A DNA stretch of 64,000 bases from Alphaproteobacteria bacterium HGW-Alphaproteobacteria-7 (GTDB lineage: Bacteria > Pseudomonadota > Alphaproteobacteria > Sphingomonadales > Sphingomonadaceae): NCBI GenBank assembly GCA_002842735.1, contig PHEB01000007.1, positions 31,498 to 95,497 on the forward strand, read 5' to 3'. Each line of letters starts with the position of its first letter. Position 1 is the stretch's first letter. The position numbers and the translations under genes are program-made. Positions 1-8,427 of this stretch are shown here, piece by piece. The notes under the pieces are model-generated. The model was not told where the DNA came from and made no database searches. It saw only the letters and a program-made list of their open reading frames with translations.

Positions 1-285
1 ACGCTGCTGGGTCAGCTCAGCATCGCCAGCTTCGTCAACCCGGCGGGCCTGCGCGCGATTGGCGACAACTTCCTGCTGGAAACCGCTGCCAGCGGCCCGG
101 CCGAAATCGGCGCTGCAGGAGAGAACGGGCGCGGTCAGCTGCGGCAAGGTATGCTCGAAGCATCCAACGTCAACGTGGTCGAAGAACTGGTCGAAATGAT
201 CGAGGCCCAGCGCGCTTACGAAATCAATTCCAAGATGGTCAGCGCAGTCGACGAGATGCTGCGCAACGCCAACCAGACATTGTGA
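1..285 (+). CDS. flgG: Flagellar distal rod protein FlgG, C-terminal fragment
   Basis: The first 94 codons of the window, open from base 1, encode the end of a flagellar rod/hook-family protein; the 5' part lies outside the window. The segment NVNVVEELVEMIEAQRAYEI is the conserved C-terminal helix of FlgG, which packs with the N-terminal helix in the rod tube, and the protein ends QTL. FlgG forms the distal rod that crosses the periplasm. It is followed directly by flgH and flgI, the usual order. FlgF or FlgE share this C-terminal motif, but the position just before flgH makes FlgG much the better choice. Confidence 0.9.
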   Translation, partial: TLLGQLSIASFVNPAGLRAIGDNFLLETAASGPAEIGAAGENGRGQLRQGMLEASNVNVVEELVEMIEAQRAYEINSKMVSAVDEMLRNANQTL

Positions 286-290
286 GACAG

Positions 291-1004
291 ATGATGAAGG
301 GTCGAACCCTGTTCCTCGCCGCGCCGCTGGTGCTGTCCGCATGCATGGGTGCAGGTGGCAGTGGCCCGCAGCCGGGCTTTGCCGCGCCGCCCCCACCGGG
401 CGTTGCAATCACGACTGCCACCACAGGCGATCCCTTCGCCATTGCTCCGCCGCAGCCCCAACGGGTAAGCGCAGGCGCGATCTTTCAGACCGGGCAGGGT
501 TATGCGGGTCTGGTTACCGGCACCCGCGCGCGTGCGCTGGGCGATATGGTGACGATCATTCTGGTCGAAGCGACCACCACCAACAAAAGCACAACCGGGC
601 GCACCAACCGCGAAGGCAGCTTCGGAATCACTCCGCCAACTTCTGGCCCGCTCGATTTTCTCAACCCCAATGCCCTTAAAGCTGCGGCCGAAGGGTCGTT
701 CACAGGAGCGGGCAATGCTGCGCAGCAAAGCCGCCTGAACGGTGCGGTCGCGGTGACTATCGCCGCAATCTACCCCAACGGCACCGCCGAAGTGGTCGGA
801 GAAAAGCAGATGATGTTCAGCCAGGGCGAGGAATGGGTGCAGTTCGCAGGGCGCATCCGGCTGGTCGATATCGACGGCGATAACCGCCTTGCCTCGTCGC
901 AGGTCGCCAATGCGCGGATGATCTATTCGGGCAAGGGCGCAGTGCAACAGGCCAGCCGTCCGGGCTGGCTCAGCCGGTTTTTCGGCATGATTTCGCCGTT
1001 CTGA
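291..1004 (+). CDS. flgH: Flagellar L-ring lipoprotein FlgH
   Basis: FlgH forms the outer-membrane L ring, the bushing around the flagellar rod. The N-terminus is a lipoprotein signal with lipobox LSAC (Cys18 counted from the ATG at 291), followed by a Gly/Pro-rich linker and the FlgH core (GDMVTIILVEATTTNKST, then VVGEKQM and GRIRLVDID). About 237 residues is normal for the family. A GTG at 282 would overlap the flgG stop, but the tandem ATG at 291/294 gives the more usual lipoprotein signal; neither has a strong ribosome site, so the start is uncertain by a few codons. It overlaps flgI's possible upstream start by one base. Confidence 0.95.
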   Translation: MMKGRTLFLAAPLVLSACMGAGGSGPQPGFAAPPPPGVAITTATTGDPFAIAPPQPQRVSAGAIFQTGQGYAGLVTGTRARALGDMVTIILVEATTTNKSTTGRTNREGSFGITPPTSGPLDFLNPNALKAAAEGSFTGAGNAAQQSRLNGAVAVTIAAIYPNGTAEVVGEKQMMFSQGEEWVQFAGRIRLVDIDGDNRLASSQVANARMIYSGKGAVQQASRPGWLSRFFGMISPF

Positions 1005-1018
1005 TGGGGAGCCTGACC

Positions 1019-2125
1019 ATGTCCAATCTCACCCGATTACTGCCGCTGCTACTGGCACTGCTGGCGGCGTTCGCTCCTGCCCCGGCACTGGCTGAACGCA
1101 TCCGCGATCTCGGCCAGTTCGAAGGGCTGCGTGCCAACCAGCTCACTGGCTATGGCGTGGTTGTCGGCCTGCAAGGCACCGGCGACAACAACCTTGCCTA
1201 TGTTACCGAAGCGATGCGCGGCGTTTCCGGACGCCTCGGCCTGCCGTTGCCGCCCGGCGTCAGTCCGACGCTGCGCAACGCGGCTGCTGTGATCGTGACG
1301 GCTGAATTGCCGGCCTTTGCCAAGCCAGGGCAGCGTATCGACATTACCGTTTCGACCCTTGGCCAGTCGTCTTCGCTGCGCGGCGGGGCGCTGATCCTCA
1401 CCCCGCTATACGGCGCGGACGGGCAGATTTACGCCATGGCGCAGGGCAATGTTGCGGTGGGCGGGCTGGGCGTGACCGGGCGCGATGGTTCGCAGGTGAC
1501 CGTCAATGTCGCTACCGTGGGGCGGATTGCCGATGGTGCCAGCGTTGAACGCGCGGTCGCCACCGGGTTCGACCGTGCTGGCCCGCTGCGCTTCAACCTC
1601 CACAAGTCGGACTTTCTCACCGCCGCGCGCGTGCGCGATGCGATCAACAGCCGCTATCCGGGCATTGCCACCATCGCAGACGGGGTGAGCATCGAACTCG
1701 CCTTGCCCGATGGCAATGACCTGCGATCCGCCGTCATGGCCGAGATCGAGATGCTGGGCGTGACCCCGGCCCCGGTCGCAGCCAAAGTGATCATCAACAG
1801 CCGCACCGGCACGGTCGTGATCAACGACGCGGTGCGCCTGTCGCCCGCCGCCGTCAGTCACGGCAAGCTTGTGATCCGGATCGAGGAAAACCCCGCCGTG
1901 ATCCAGCCCGCCCCATTTTCACGCGGCGAAACCGCGGTGGAGGAAGCGACCGATATTACGGTTGAGGAACGATCGGACCGGGTGGCCTATATGCCCGGCG
2001 CGGCGTCCTTGTCCGAAATTGTCGATGCGCTGAACCTGCTGGGGGTGGGAGCGTCCGATCTGGCCGTGATCCTCGAAAGTCTCAAGCAGGCAGGCGCCCT
2101 GCAAGCTGAAATGATCGTGTTGTGA
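1019..2125 (+). CDS. flgI: Flagellar P-ring protein FlgI
   Basis: FlgI makes the periplasmic P ring around the rod. A Sec signal peptide (Leu/Ala-rich core ending PALA, about 25 residues) is followed by the family start ERIRDLGQFEGLRANQLTGY and the usual GVVVGLQGTGD segment. The C-terminus carries the SEIVDALNLLGV region typical of the end of FlgI. An ATG at 1004 overlaps the flgH stop as TGATG, but the ATG at 1019 has a GGGGAG ribosome site 7 bases upstream and gives a cleaner signal peptide, so it is preferred. It overlaps the next gene by GTGA at 2122-2125, suggesting translational coupling. Confidence 0.95.
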   Translation: MSNLTRLLPLLLALLAAFAPAPALAERIRDLGQFEGLRANQLTGYGVVVGLQGTGDNNLAYVTEAMRGVSGRLGLPLPPGVSPTLRNAAAVIVTAELPAFAKPGQRIDITVSTLGQSSSLRGGALILTPLYGADGQIYAMAQGNVAVGGLGVTGRDGSQVTVNVATVGRIADGASVERAVATGFDRAGPLRFNLHKSDFLTAARVRDAINSRYPGIATIADGVSIELALPDGNDLRSAVMAEIEMLGVTPAPVAAKVIINSRTGTVVINDAVRLSPAAVSHGKLVIRIEENPAVIQPAPFSRGETAVEEATDITVEERSDRVAYMPGAASLSEIVDALNLLGVGASDLAVILESLKQAGALQAEMIVL

Positions 2126-2442
2126 CCGGCCCAATTGCCCCCCAAGGGCCGGTTGCCCCCCGCAGCCCGGCCGCTGCTCCGGCCCTCTCCCCGGAGCACG
2201 CCGAGCTGCGCAAGGCGGCGGAGGGGTTCGAGGCGATCATGCTGCGCCGGATGCTTGCCACCGCGCGCGCATCAAGCTTTGCCGAGGATACCCCGCTGAC
2301 CGGCGGCGGGATGCAACAGTTCCAGACAATGCGCGACGAACACTTCGCCGATATCGCCGCCAAAACCGGTGCCTTCGGGTTTGCACGCAGTATCGAGGCG
2401 CAGCTTACGCAACACCTTTCAGAGCAAGGGGGTAGCCGATGA
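2122..2442 (+). CDS. flgJ: Rod-binding protein, FlgJ N-terminal domain only
   Basis: This 106-residue protein carries only the rod-capping domain of FlgJ: KAAEGFEAIMLRRMLATAR at residues 31-49 and GGGMQQFQTMRDEHFADIAA. The muramidase (GH73) domain of enterobacterial FlgJ is absent, as is common in alphaproteobacteria, where a separate enzyme opens the peptidoglycan for the rod. A Pro/Ala-rich stretch of about 25 residues precedes the domain. It starts with GTG in a GTGA overlap with flgI and ends in an ATGA overlap with flgK, so it sits inside a tightly coupled operon. No candidate partner peptidoglycan hydrolase is encoded in the window. Confidence 0.88.
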   Translation: MTGPIAPQGPVAPRSPAAAPALSPEHAELRKAAEGFEAIMLRRMLATARASSFAEDTPLTGGGMQQFQTMRDEHFADIAAKTGAFGFARSIEAQLTQHLSEQGGSR

Positions 2443-3779
2443 CGAGCGCAATCTTCACCATCGGACGCAGCGGCCTTTCCGTGGCCCGCGCCAGCATCGA
2501 GCTGACCGCGCAGAACATCGCCAATGCCGCCAATGCCGATTATTCGCGCCGCACCCTGTCTCAGGGCGAGCTGGTGATGACCGGGTCGATCGGGATCAAT
2601 GCCGCGGATTCGCTTGGCGGGGTGCGCCCCGGCGTGATCGAACGCGCCGAAAGTGCGCTGGTGCAGCGTCAGGCGCGCGATGCGTCGTCCGCGCTGGCCG
2701 CTGCCGAGGCGGAGTTTTCCGCGATGCGTGATGCCGAAAGTGCGATTGAAAATTCGGGGGTGTTTACCGGCCTGGTCGATTTCGAGGCCGCGCTGACCCG
2801 GCTGGAAGCCAACCCGCTTGAACCAGCCTTGCGGGTGCCTGTGCTGGAAAGCGCACGGCAGCTGGCAGGCAATTTCGCGATTGCCAGTGCCACGCTCGCC
2901 AACACCCGCAGTCTGGTGCAGGGCGAGGCGAATGCCGAAGTGCTCACCGTCAACGAACTGGCGGCCGACTTGGCCGAGATCAACCGCGATCTGGTGGGCA
3001 CGCGCGAAGGCACAGCAGGGCGTGCGGCGCTGCTCGATGCGCGCGACAAGGCGCTGCGCGGCCTTGCCGAACAATTTGCGATCACTCCCACAATCAACGC
3101 CAATGGCACCGTTGATGTCACGTTGAACGGCACGCCGCCGCTTGCGCTGGTTACTGGCGGGGTGGCGGACAGCGTCGGCATCAGCGTTGCTGCTGATGGC
3201 ACGCTGGCGTTTGCGGTTGGCGGGGTCAGCTTTGCCCCCGGCGGCGGGGCGATGGCGGGCCGCGCTGCGGCGCTCAGCCAGATGGCGGATCTGCAAAACG
3301 GGCTCGATACGCTTGCCGTTTCGCTCATCACCATTGCCAATAGCGCGCAGGCCAATGGCGTCGGCACCGATGGAACGCCGGGCCAGCCACTATTTGCCGG
3401 AACCGGCGCGGCTGATCTTATGATGGTGCTTGGTTCGGCAAACGGGCTTGCCACCGCGCCTGCCGGATCGCCTGCGGGCAGCCGCGACACTGGCAATCTT
3501 GCCGCGCTGATCGGCGCGCTTGGGGCGGCAACCGGCCCGTCTGCCGGAGCCGATGCCCTGCTGCTAAACCTGTCGAGCCGGGTCGCCGCGCTGGAAACCC
3601 GGCGTGATGGGTTGGGCGTGGTCGCCGCCAGCGCCGAGGCTGAACTGCTGCGCGAAACCGGGGTCGATCTGGATGATGAGGCCGCCAATCTCGTCCGCCT
3701 GCAACAGGCATTTGAAGCCAACAGCCGGGTGATCCAGGTCGCCGCCGACCTGTTCGATACGATTTTGGCGTTGCGGTAA
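2439..3779 (+). CDS. flgK: Flagellar hook-associated protein FlgK (HAP1)
   Basis: FlgK is the first of the two junction proteins between hook and filament. The N-terminus has the flagellar rod-family motif in ASIELTAQNIANAANADYSR (residues 15-34). The C-terminus has the paired helical motif ETGVDLDDEAANLVRLQQAF, ending in VAADLFDTILALR. At 446 residues it is at the short end of the family, with a reduced central domain rich in Ala and Gly. The start ATG overlaps the flgJ stop as ATGA. flgL follows 14 bases downstream, the usual pair. Export is by the flagellar type III system, so no signal peptide is expected or seen. Confidence 0.93.
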   Translation: MTSAIFTIGRSGLSVARASIELTAQNIANAANADYSRRTLSQGELVMTGSIGINAADSLGGVRPGVIERAESALVQRQARDASSALAAAEAEFSAMRDAESAIENSGVFTGLVDFEAALTRLEANPLEPALRVPVLESARQLAGNFAIASATLANTRSLVQGEANAEVLTVNELAADLAEINRDLVGTREGTAGRAALLDARDKALRGLAEQFAITPTINANGTVDVTLNGTPPLALVTGGVADSVGISVAADGTLAFAVGGVSFAPGGGAMAGRAAALSQMADLQNGLDTLAVSLITIANSAQANGVGTDGTPGQPLFAGTGAADLMMVLGSANGLATAPAGSPAGSRDTGNLAALIGALGAATGPSAGADALLLNLSSRVAALETRRDGLGVVAASAEAELLRETGVDLDDEAANLVRLQQAFEANSRVIQVAADLFDTILALR

Positions 3780-3793
3780 GGGGAGCAAGAGGC

Positions 3794-4714
3794 ATGAGCT
3801 TTGTCAGCAATTCCACCGGTTCGTTCTTCAACCGATCACTCGCCCAGATGGCGGATTTGCGCGCGGGTATCGAACGCGCCCGCACCCAGATTGCCACCGG
3901 CAACAAGATCGAGCGCGGATCGGACGATCCCGTTGCCGCCGCACAGCTGCGCAACGTTGCCCGGCGCGAACGGCTTGCCAGCGTCGAAGGCGATAATACC
4001 GCGCGGCTGGGGCAGGACATCAGCTCGGCCTCGCAAGAGGTCGAAGCGGTCAAATCGCTGCTCCAGCGCGCGCGTGAACTGGCGGTGCAGGCCGCCAACA
4101 CCCCGACCGGGGCTGATGGACGGCAGGCGATTGCATTTGAACTGGAACAGCTCACCGAAGAACTGTTTTCGCGCGCCAATGGCACTGCGCTGACAGGCGA
4201 ACCGTTGTTTGCGGGCCTGTCATCCGACGCGGCGTTCACCCGCGATGCGGCAGGCAATGTCACCTATATCGGCACGCCCACCAGCGGCGTGGTGCCAGTT
4301 GCGCCGGGCACCGCGATTGAACGCGGCCTGCCGGGCAATGAAGTTTTCGAATTCGATCTCGGCGGCACCCCGTCAAGCGCCTTTGCGGTGCTGAGCGGGC
4401 TGGCGTCGGCGCTTAACGGCGGCTCGCCCGATCCGGCGGGTGCGGCGCTGGCGGCGATTGATGGGATCGACGCCGCGCTCGATACGGCGAACCGCGCGCA
4501 GACCATTCTCGGCACGCGGCTCGCGTGGGTCGAACAGGTGCAGCAGCAACAGGGAACCCGCAGCATCGAACTGGCCGAACGCCGTTCAAGAGTGGGTGAT
4601 ACGGACATCGCCGAAGCCATCGCGCGGCTCCAGCAATCGCTGACCGCGCTCGAAGCGAGCCAGGCGGCATTTGCCCGCATCAGTTCGCTGTCGCTGTTCA
4701 ACGCGCTGCGCTGA
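3794..4714 (+). CDS. flgL: Flagellar hook-associated protein FlgL (HAP3)
   Basis: FlgL is the second hook-filament junction protein and belongs to the flagellin superfamily. The N-terminal helix has RAGIERARTQIATGNKIERG and DDPVAAAQLRNVARRERL, and the C-terminal helix ends QQSLTALEASQAAFARISSL followed by SLFNALR, the usual flagellin-type ends. The 306-residue length is normal for FlgL and short for flagellin. The ATG at 3794 has a GGGGAG ribosome site. Because the gene is directly behind flgK, FlgL is favoured over a small flagellin; no other flagellin-like gene occurs in the window. Confidence 0.92.
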   Translation: MSFVSNSTGSFFNRSLAQMADLRAGIERARTQIATGNKIERGSDDPVAAAQLRNVARRERLASVEGDNTARLGQDISSASQEVEAVKSLLQRARELAVQAANTPTGADGRQAIAFELEQLTEELFSRANGTALTGEPLFAGLSSDAAFTRDAAGNVTYIGTPTSGVVPVAPGTAIERGLPGNEVFEFDLGGTPSSAFAVLSGLASALNGGSPDPAGAALAAIDGIDAALDTANRAQTILGTRLAWVEQVQQQQGTRSIELAERRSRVGDTDIAEAIARLQQSLTALEASQAAFARISSLSLFNALR

Positions 4715-4729
4715 CAGGAGCCCTGACCC

Positions 4730-5593
4730 GTGTTTGTTGCAATCGGAATTGTCGTGCTGCTGGTGATGGTGTTCGGCGGGTTCATGCTCGCTGGCGGCGC
4801 CATGGGGCCGGTATTGAAAGCCGCCCCGCTCGAATTCATGATCATCGGCGGCGCGGCGTTGGGCGCGACGCTGATCGGCAATTCGATGCACGCGATCAAA
4901 TTGCTCGGCGGGGGGTTGGGCAAGGTGTTCAAAGGCCCGAAATACACCCACGAAGATCACATTGACGCGATCGCGCTGACCAGCAAGCTGATGAAGCTGC
5001 TGCGATCCGAAGGTGCAGTGGCGTTGGAAAGCCACGTTACCGAACCGGGCAGCTCCACCATCTTCAGCGAATACCCTCGCTTGCAAAGCGATCCGGTCGT
5101 GACCGGGATGATCTGCGATCCGCTGACCTTGCTGGTGGTGTCGTCGGGCACGCTCGATACCCATGCGGTCGAGGAAGTGATCGATAGCGCGATCAAGACC
5201 CAGCTGCACGAAATGAGCGAGCCTGAGCATATGATCCAGTCGCTGGCCGATGCCTTGCCCGCGCTGGGGATCGTCGCGGCGGTGCTGGGCATCATCAAGA
5301 CGATGGGCGCGATCAACGAACCGCCTGAAATCCTCGGCAAGATGATTGGCAGCGCGCTGGTCGGGACGTTTCTGGGGGTGCTGCTGGCCTATGGGTTCGC
5401 CTCGCCATTGGGTGCGCGGCTCAAGCAGATCAACAGCCATGATCAGCAGATCTTCTATTCGATCAAGCAGGTGATCATCGCATCCTTGCACGGCTATCCG
5501 CAGCCCTTGGTGCTCGAAGCCGCGCGTTCGGGCCTGCCGCCTGCACATCGCCCGAAATTGACCGATCTGCTCGACATGATGCGAGGGCGGTAA
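4730..5593 (+). CDS. motA: Flagellar motor stator protein MotA
   Basis: MotA is the proton-channel stator subunit with four membrane segments: two near the N-terminus (residues about 1-25 and 33-52) and two after the cytoplasmic loop (about 172-195 and 204-226). Functional residues of E. coli MotA have clear counterparts: Arg92 and Glu100 in the loop match Arg90 and Glu98, which contact FliG, and Pro177 and Pro226 match Pro173 and Pro222. The gene starts with GTG behind a CAGGAG ribosome site. motB begins one base after the stop, the usual stator operon. Confidence 0.95.
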   Translation: MFVAIGIVVLLVMVFGGFMLAGGAMGPVLKAAPLEFMIIGGAALGATLIGNSMHAIKLLGGGLGKVFKGPKYTHEDHIDAIALTSKLMKLLRSEGAVALESHVTEPGSSTIFSEYPRLQSDPVVTGMICDPLTLLVVSSGTLDTHAVEEVIDSAIKTQLHEMSEPEHMIQSLADALPALGIVAAVLGIIKTMGAINEPPEILGKMIGSALVGTFLGVLLAYGFASPLGARLKQINSHDQQIFYSIKQVIIASLHGYPQPLVLEAARSGLPPAHRPKLTDLLDMMRGR

Positions 5594-5594
5594 G

Positions 5595-6590
5595 GTGGCC
5601 GAGGCTGACCCCAAAATGCTGACCCCGGCCCAGCACATCCCGGCACCGATCATCATCAAGCGGATCACCATCCAGGAAGCCGGACACCACGGCGGCGCGT
5701 GGAAGGTTGCCTATGCCGATTTCGTGACCGCGATGATGGCGTTTTTCCTGCTGCTGTGGCTGCTCGGCGCGACCGAGGAGAAACAGCGCAAGGGGATCGC
5801 CGATTATTTCTCCCCCACGCTGGTCAAGATGCGCAAGGAAAGCGCGGGCTCTGATGGGATGCTGGGCGGATCGTCGCTTACCGATGTGGATAATTATCCT
5901 AATGCAATGGGCCAAACTGGCACGCGTTCGATCACCATTCCGCGCGGCGTTACCGGTGGCCCGGTCGAAGGCGGTGGGCGCGGTGAGCTCGATTCCGACA
6001 AGCTCAAGGAACTGCGCGACAAGATTGAAAAGAAACTGGTGCAGCGCCGCCAGTTGTCACACCTCGCGCGGCAGGTGCGGGTGATGCGCGCACCCGAAGG
6101 CATTCGCATCGATCTGATGGATGATGCCGATTTTTCGATGTTCGAACTGGGCACCACCATCCTCACAAAGGATGCACGCGGGCTGCTTGAAGTGATGGGC
6201 GAAACGTTACGGGATGAAAACGCGTCGCTGATCCTGCGTGGTCACACCGATTCGCTGCCTTGGCGCAGCGGGGTTGCGGCCAATAACTGGTCGCTGTCCA
6301 CCGGGCGGGCCGAGGCGACCCGGCAAGCGCTCGTGCTGAGCGGGGTGCCAATGCCGCGGATTGCGCGGATTGAAGGCGTCGCCGATACTGAACCGCTGAT
6401 CGCGGATAATCCTGCGGATCCGCGCAACCGCCGGATTTCGTTGCTGCTGCTTGATAATCGCGCCGCTTCGAAACCGGCGCGCACCGGGCCGGTGGGTAAG
6501 CCGATCTTCAAGGCACCTCCGGTCACTGCCGCCAGCGCCTCAACCCGCAACGAAGCGCCCGCGCGTGCGGTTGGCAATGGCAACCAGTGA
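5595..6590 (+). CDS. motB: Flagellar motor stator protein MotB
   Basis: MotB anchors the stator to peptidoglycan and carries the proton-binding Asp. The N-terminal segment has the MotB signature [20 protein letters not shown] at residues 39-58, with Asp42 as the channel Asp. The C-terminal half is an OmpA-like peptidoglycan-binding domain ([12 protein letters not shown], then [16 protein letters not shown] and the conserved NRRISLLLL). The start is GTG at 5595. The last 17 codons overlap, tail to tail on opposite strands, with the end of the arsenite transporter gene (6540-6590), which is unusual for a core motility gene. Confidence 0.95.
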   Translation: MAEADPKMLTPAQHIPAPIIIKRITIQEAGHHGGAWKVAYADFVTAMMAFFLLLWLLGATEEKQRKGIADYFSPTLVKMRKESAGSDGMLGGSSLTDVDNYPNAMGQTGTRSITIPRGVTGGPVEGGGRGELDSDKLKELRDKIEKKLVQRRQLSHLARQVRVMRAPEGIRIDLMDDADFSMFELGTTILTKDARGLLEVMGETLRDENASLILRGHTDSLPWRSGVAANNWSLSTGRAEATRQALVLSGVPMPRIARIEGVADTEPLIADNPADPRNRRISLLLLDNRAASKPARTGPVGKPIFKAPPVTAASASTRNEAPARAVGNGNQ

Positions 6591-7610
6591 CAACATCACC
6601 GGCACTTCGACCAACACGCCAACCACCGTAGCCAGCGCCGCGCCGCTGCCCAATCCGAACAGGCCGATCGCCACGGCGACCGCCAGTTCAAAAAAGTTCG
6701 ACGTGCCGATCAATGCGCAGGGCGCGGCGATGGCGTGGGGCACCTGCCACACCTTGGCCCAGCCATAGGCGATGAAGAATATGCCATAGCTCTGGATGAT
6801 GATCGGCACCGCGATCAACGCCACCAGCAGCGGGCGGGTGACAATGGTTTCGGCCTGAAATCCGAACAACACAAGCACGGTGGCAAGCAGGCCGATCACC
6901 GACAGCGGCTTTATCCGCCCGGTGAAGTCCGCCACCGCAGCCTCGTTTCCGTCGTGGTTGGCGAGCAGCCGTTGGCGCACGAACGCCCCTGCGACAAGCG
7001 GCACCACGACATATAGCGCGACCGACAGCAGCAGCGTTTCCCACGGCACGGAAATGCTGGTCACGCCCAGCAACAACGCGACAATCGGGGCAAAGGCAAC
7101 GATCATGATGAGATCATTCGCGGCGACCTGCACCAGCGTATAGGCCGGATCGCCCTTGGTCAGCTGCGACCACACGAACACCATCGCAGTGCACGGGGCC
7201 GCGCCCAGCAGGATCAGCCCGGCGATATATTGCTGTGCATCGGCGGGCGCGATCAGATCGGCAAACACGATTTCGAAGAACAACACGCCCAGTGCGGCCA
7301 TGCTGAACGGTTTGATCAGCCAGTTGACTGCCAGCGTGATGATCAGCCCCTTTGGCTTGTCGCCCGCGCGCCGCACCGCACCAAAATCGACCGCGACCAT
7401 CATCGGGAAGATCATCGCCCAGATCAGCACCGCGACCACCAGATTGACCGAGGCATATTCAAGCGCCGCGAGCGACGCGAAGGCGCCCGGCACAGCATTG
7501 CCCAGCGCAACCCCGGCCAGGATCGCAGCGCCCACCCAGGCACTCAGCCATTTTTCGAATAGGCCCAGCCCGGCGGCTGCGGGCCCGGTATCGGCGGTGA
7601 TGGTGTTCAT
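6540..7610 (-). CDS. acr3: Arsenite efflux transporter, ACR3 family
   Basis: ACR3 (ArsB2) proteins export arsenite across the inner membrane. The protein has about ten hydrophobic segments and the family motif [20 protein letters not shown], whose Cys140 corresponds to the cysteine needed for transport. Further ACR3 segments are [13 protein letters not shown] and [13 protein letters not shown]. The ATG at 7610 is chosen because it has a GAGGAG ribosome site and overlaps the arsR stop as ATGA; earlier in-frame codons only add an implausible leader. With arsR it forms a two-gene arsenic resistance operon; no arsC or arsH lies nearby. The gene end overlaps motB by 51 bases. Confidence 0.93.
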   Translation of the reverse strand: MNTITADTGPAAAGLGLFEKWLSAWVGAAILAGVALGNAVPGAFASLAALEYASVNLVVAVLIWAMIFPMMVAVDFGAVRRAGDKPKGLIITLAVNWLIKPFSMAALGVLFFEIVFADLIAPADAQQYIAGLILLGAAPCTAMVFVWSQLTKGDPAYTLVQVAANDLIMIVAFAPIVALLLGVTSISVPWETLLLSVALYVVVPLVAGAFVRQRLLANHDGNEAAVADFTGRIKPLSVIGLLATVLVLFGFQAETIVTRPLLVALIAVPIIIQSYGIFFIAYGWAKVWQVPHAIAAPCALIGTSNFFELAVAVAIGLFGLGSGAALATVVGVLVEVPVMLSLVAIANRTRGRFVAG

Positions 7611-7948
7611 GGAATTATCGGCTCCTCGCACGAATCCGGCGTGGATAGAGCGACCGAGCAATCCTCACCGCCGCAGCAATTTTCGGTGAGGTAACCCATC
7701 AGCGCGTTCATCGCGCCGTAGTCCGCTGAATAGATGATCGACCGGCTTGCGCGTCGCTGTGTCACCAGCCCGGCATGGGCGAGTTGGGCGAGGTGAAAGC
7801 TCATTGATGACGCAGGAACGCCGATCCGGTCGGCCAGCACGCCCGCAGGAATGCCTTGCGCGCCAGCCTGCACCAGCAACCGGAACGCGGCGAGCCGATG
7901 TTCCTGCGCCAAAGCGGCGAGCGCGCGGATGACATGATCGGGTTGCAT
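7607..7948 (-). CDS. arsR: Arsenic-responsive ArsR/SmtB family repressor
   Basis: This 113-residue winged-helix protein has the ArsR recognition segment [20 protein letters not shown] (residues 44-63). It should dissociate from the operator when it binds As(III), releasing arsR-acr3. The sensor is not in the E. coli-type position in the recognition helix; instead a C-terminal cluster NCCGGEDC provides Cys91, Cys92 and Cys97, with Cys107 beyond. This resembles the C-terminal triad known for Acidithiobacillus ArsR. An inverted repeat just upstream (7961-7992) is the likely operator. It ends in an ATGA overlap with acr3. Confidence 0.92.
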   Translation of the reverse strand: MQPDHVIRALAALAQEHRLAAFRLLVQAGAQGIPAGVLADRIGVPASSMSFHLAQLAHAGLVTQRRASRSIIYSADYGAMNALMGYLTENCCGGEDCSVALSTPDSCEEPIIP

Positions 7949-7960
7949 GGAAATCCTCCA

Positions 7961-7992
7961 ATAATTCGATAAAAATGAAAATATCGAATAAT
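7961..7992. promoter_or_regulatory. Inverted-repeat operator upstream of arsR
   Basis: ATTCGATA at 7964-7971 and TATCGAAT at 7982-7989 form perfect 8-bp arms around a 10-bp A-rich spacer, and the match extends to 11-bp arms with one mismatch. It lies 13 bases upstream of the arsR start codon, in AT-rich DNA that contrasts with its surroundings. The arrangement is typical of ArsR-family operators, so autoregulation is inferred. Confidence 0.7.
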
Positions 7993-8427
7993 GGATCGGA
8001 GATCAAGCGCCCGCAAATGCTGAGTGACGGGTTGGCGGGCTGTCCCACAGGACGTGAAGTGGCCATCTTGCCGAGGTGTTCCGCCTGACGCAGCACGCCC
8101 CGCTTTCCAACGAGCGCGGCACCCGCAAACAAAATTATGTTTTCGAGAGAGACTGTTTGGTGCGCGACGCAGTCCGTAGCGAACCTGCCTCTTGCGCAGA
8201 TTCCTTGAAACGCAGGGAATCTACAGGGAAATTGAAAGTTTTCGGCTGAATTTCATGTACGGCAGCAACTGAGACCCGCAGAAATCTACGGCATTCAGGC
8301 TGAAATTCCTTGGTTCGTGAAACAGGGAATTTGCTCGCGCAAGCAATGAATAAATTTAACGGTAATGCTCGGTGCGCTGTCACAGACCCTCAAGTCCGCA
8401 GCCGCTTTCTTCTAGGCGATCAGACGG
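7993..8427. other. Gene-free stretch with degenerate CAGGGAAT-type repeats
   Basis: No convincing gene lies between the ars operator and the esterase stop. The part 8190-8345 carries repeated words: CAGGGAAT or CAGGGAAAT at about 8214, 8230 and 8320, GGCTGAATTTC and GGCTGAAATTCC, plus short inverted words such as TTGCTCGCGCAAGC (8332-8345). I recall similar degenerate DNA near integration sites in sphingomonads, but that is recollection and not shown here. It marks the left edge of the lower-GC catabolic island. Confidence 0.45.

Noticed and set aside
2082..3296. 404-codon frame on the - strand opposite flgJ and flgK
   Set aside because: Overlaps well supported flagellar genes; no motif, composition typical of an antisense shadow.
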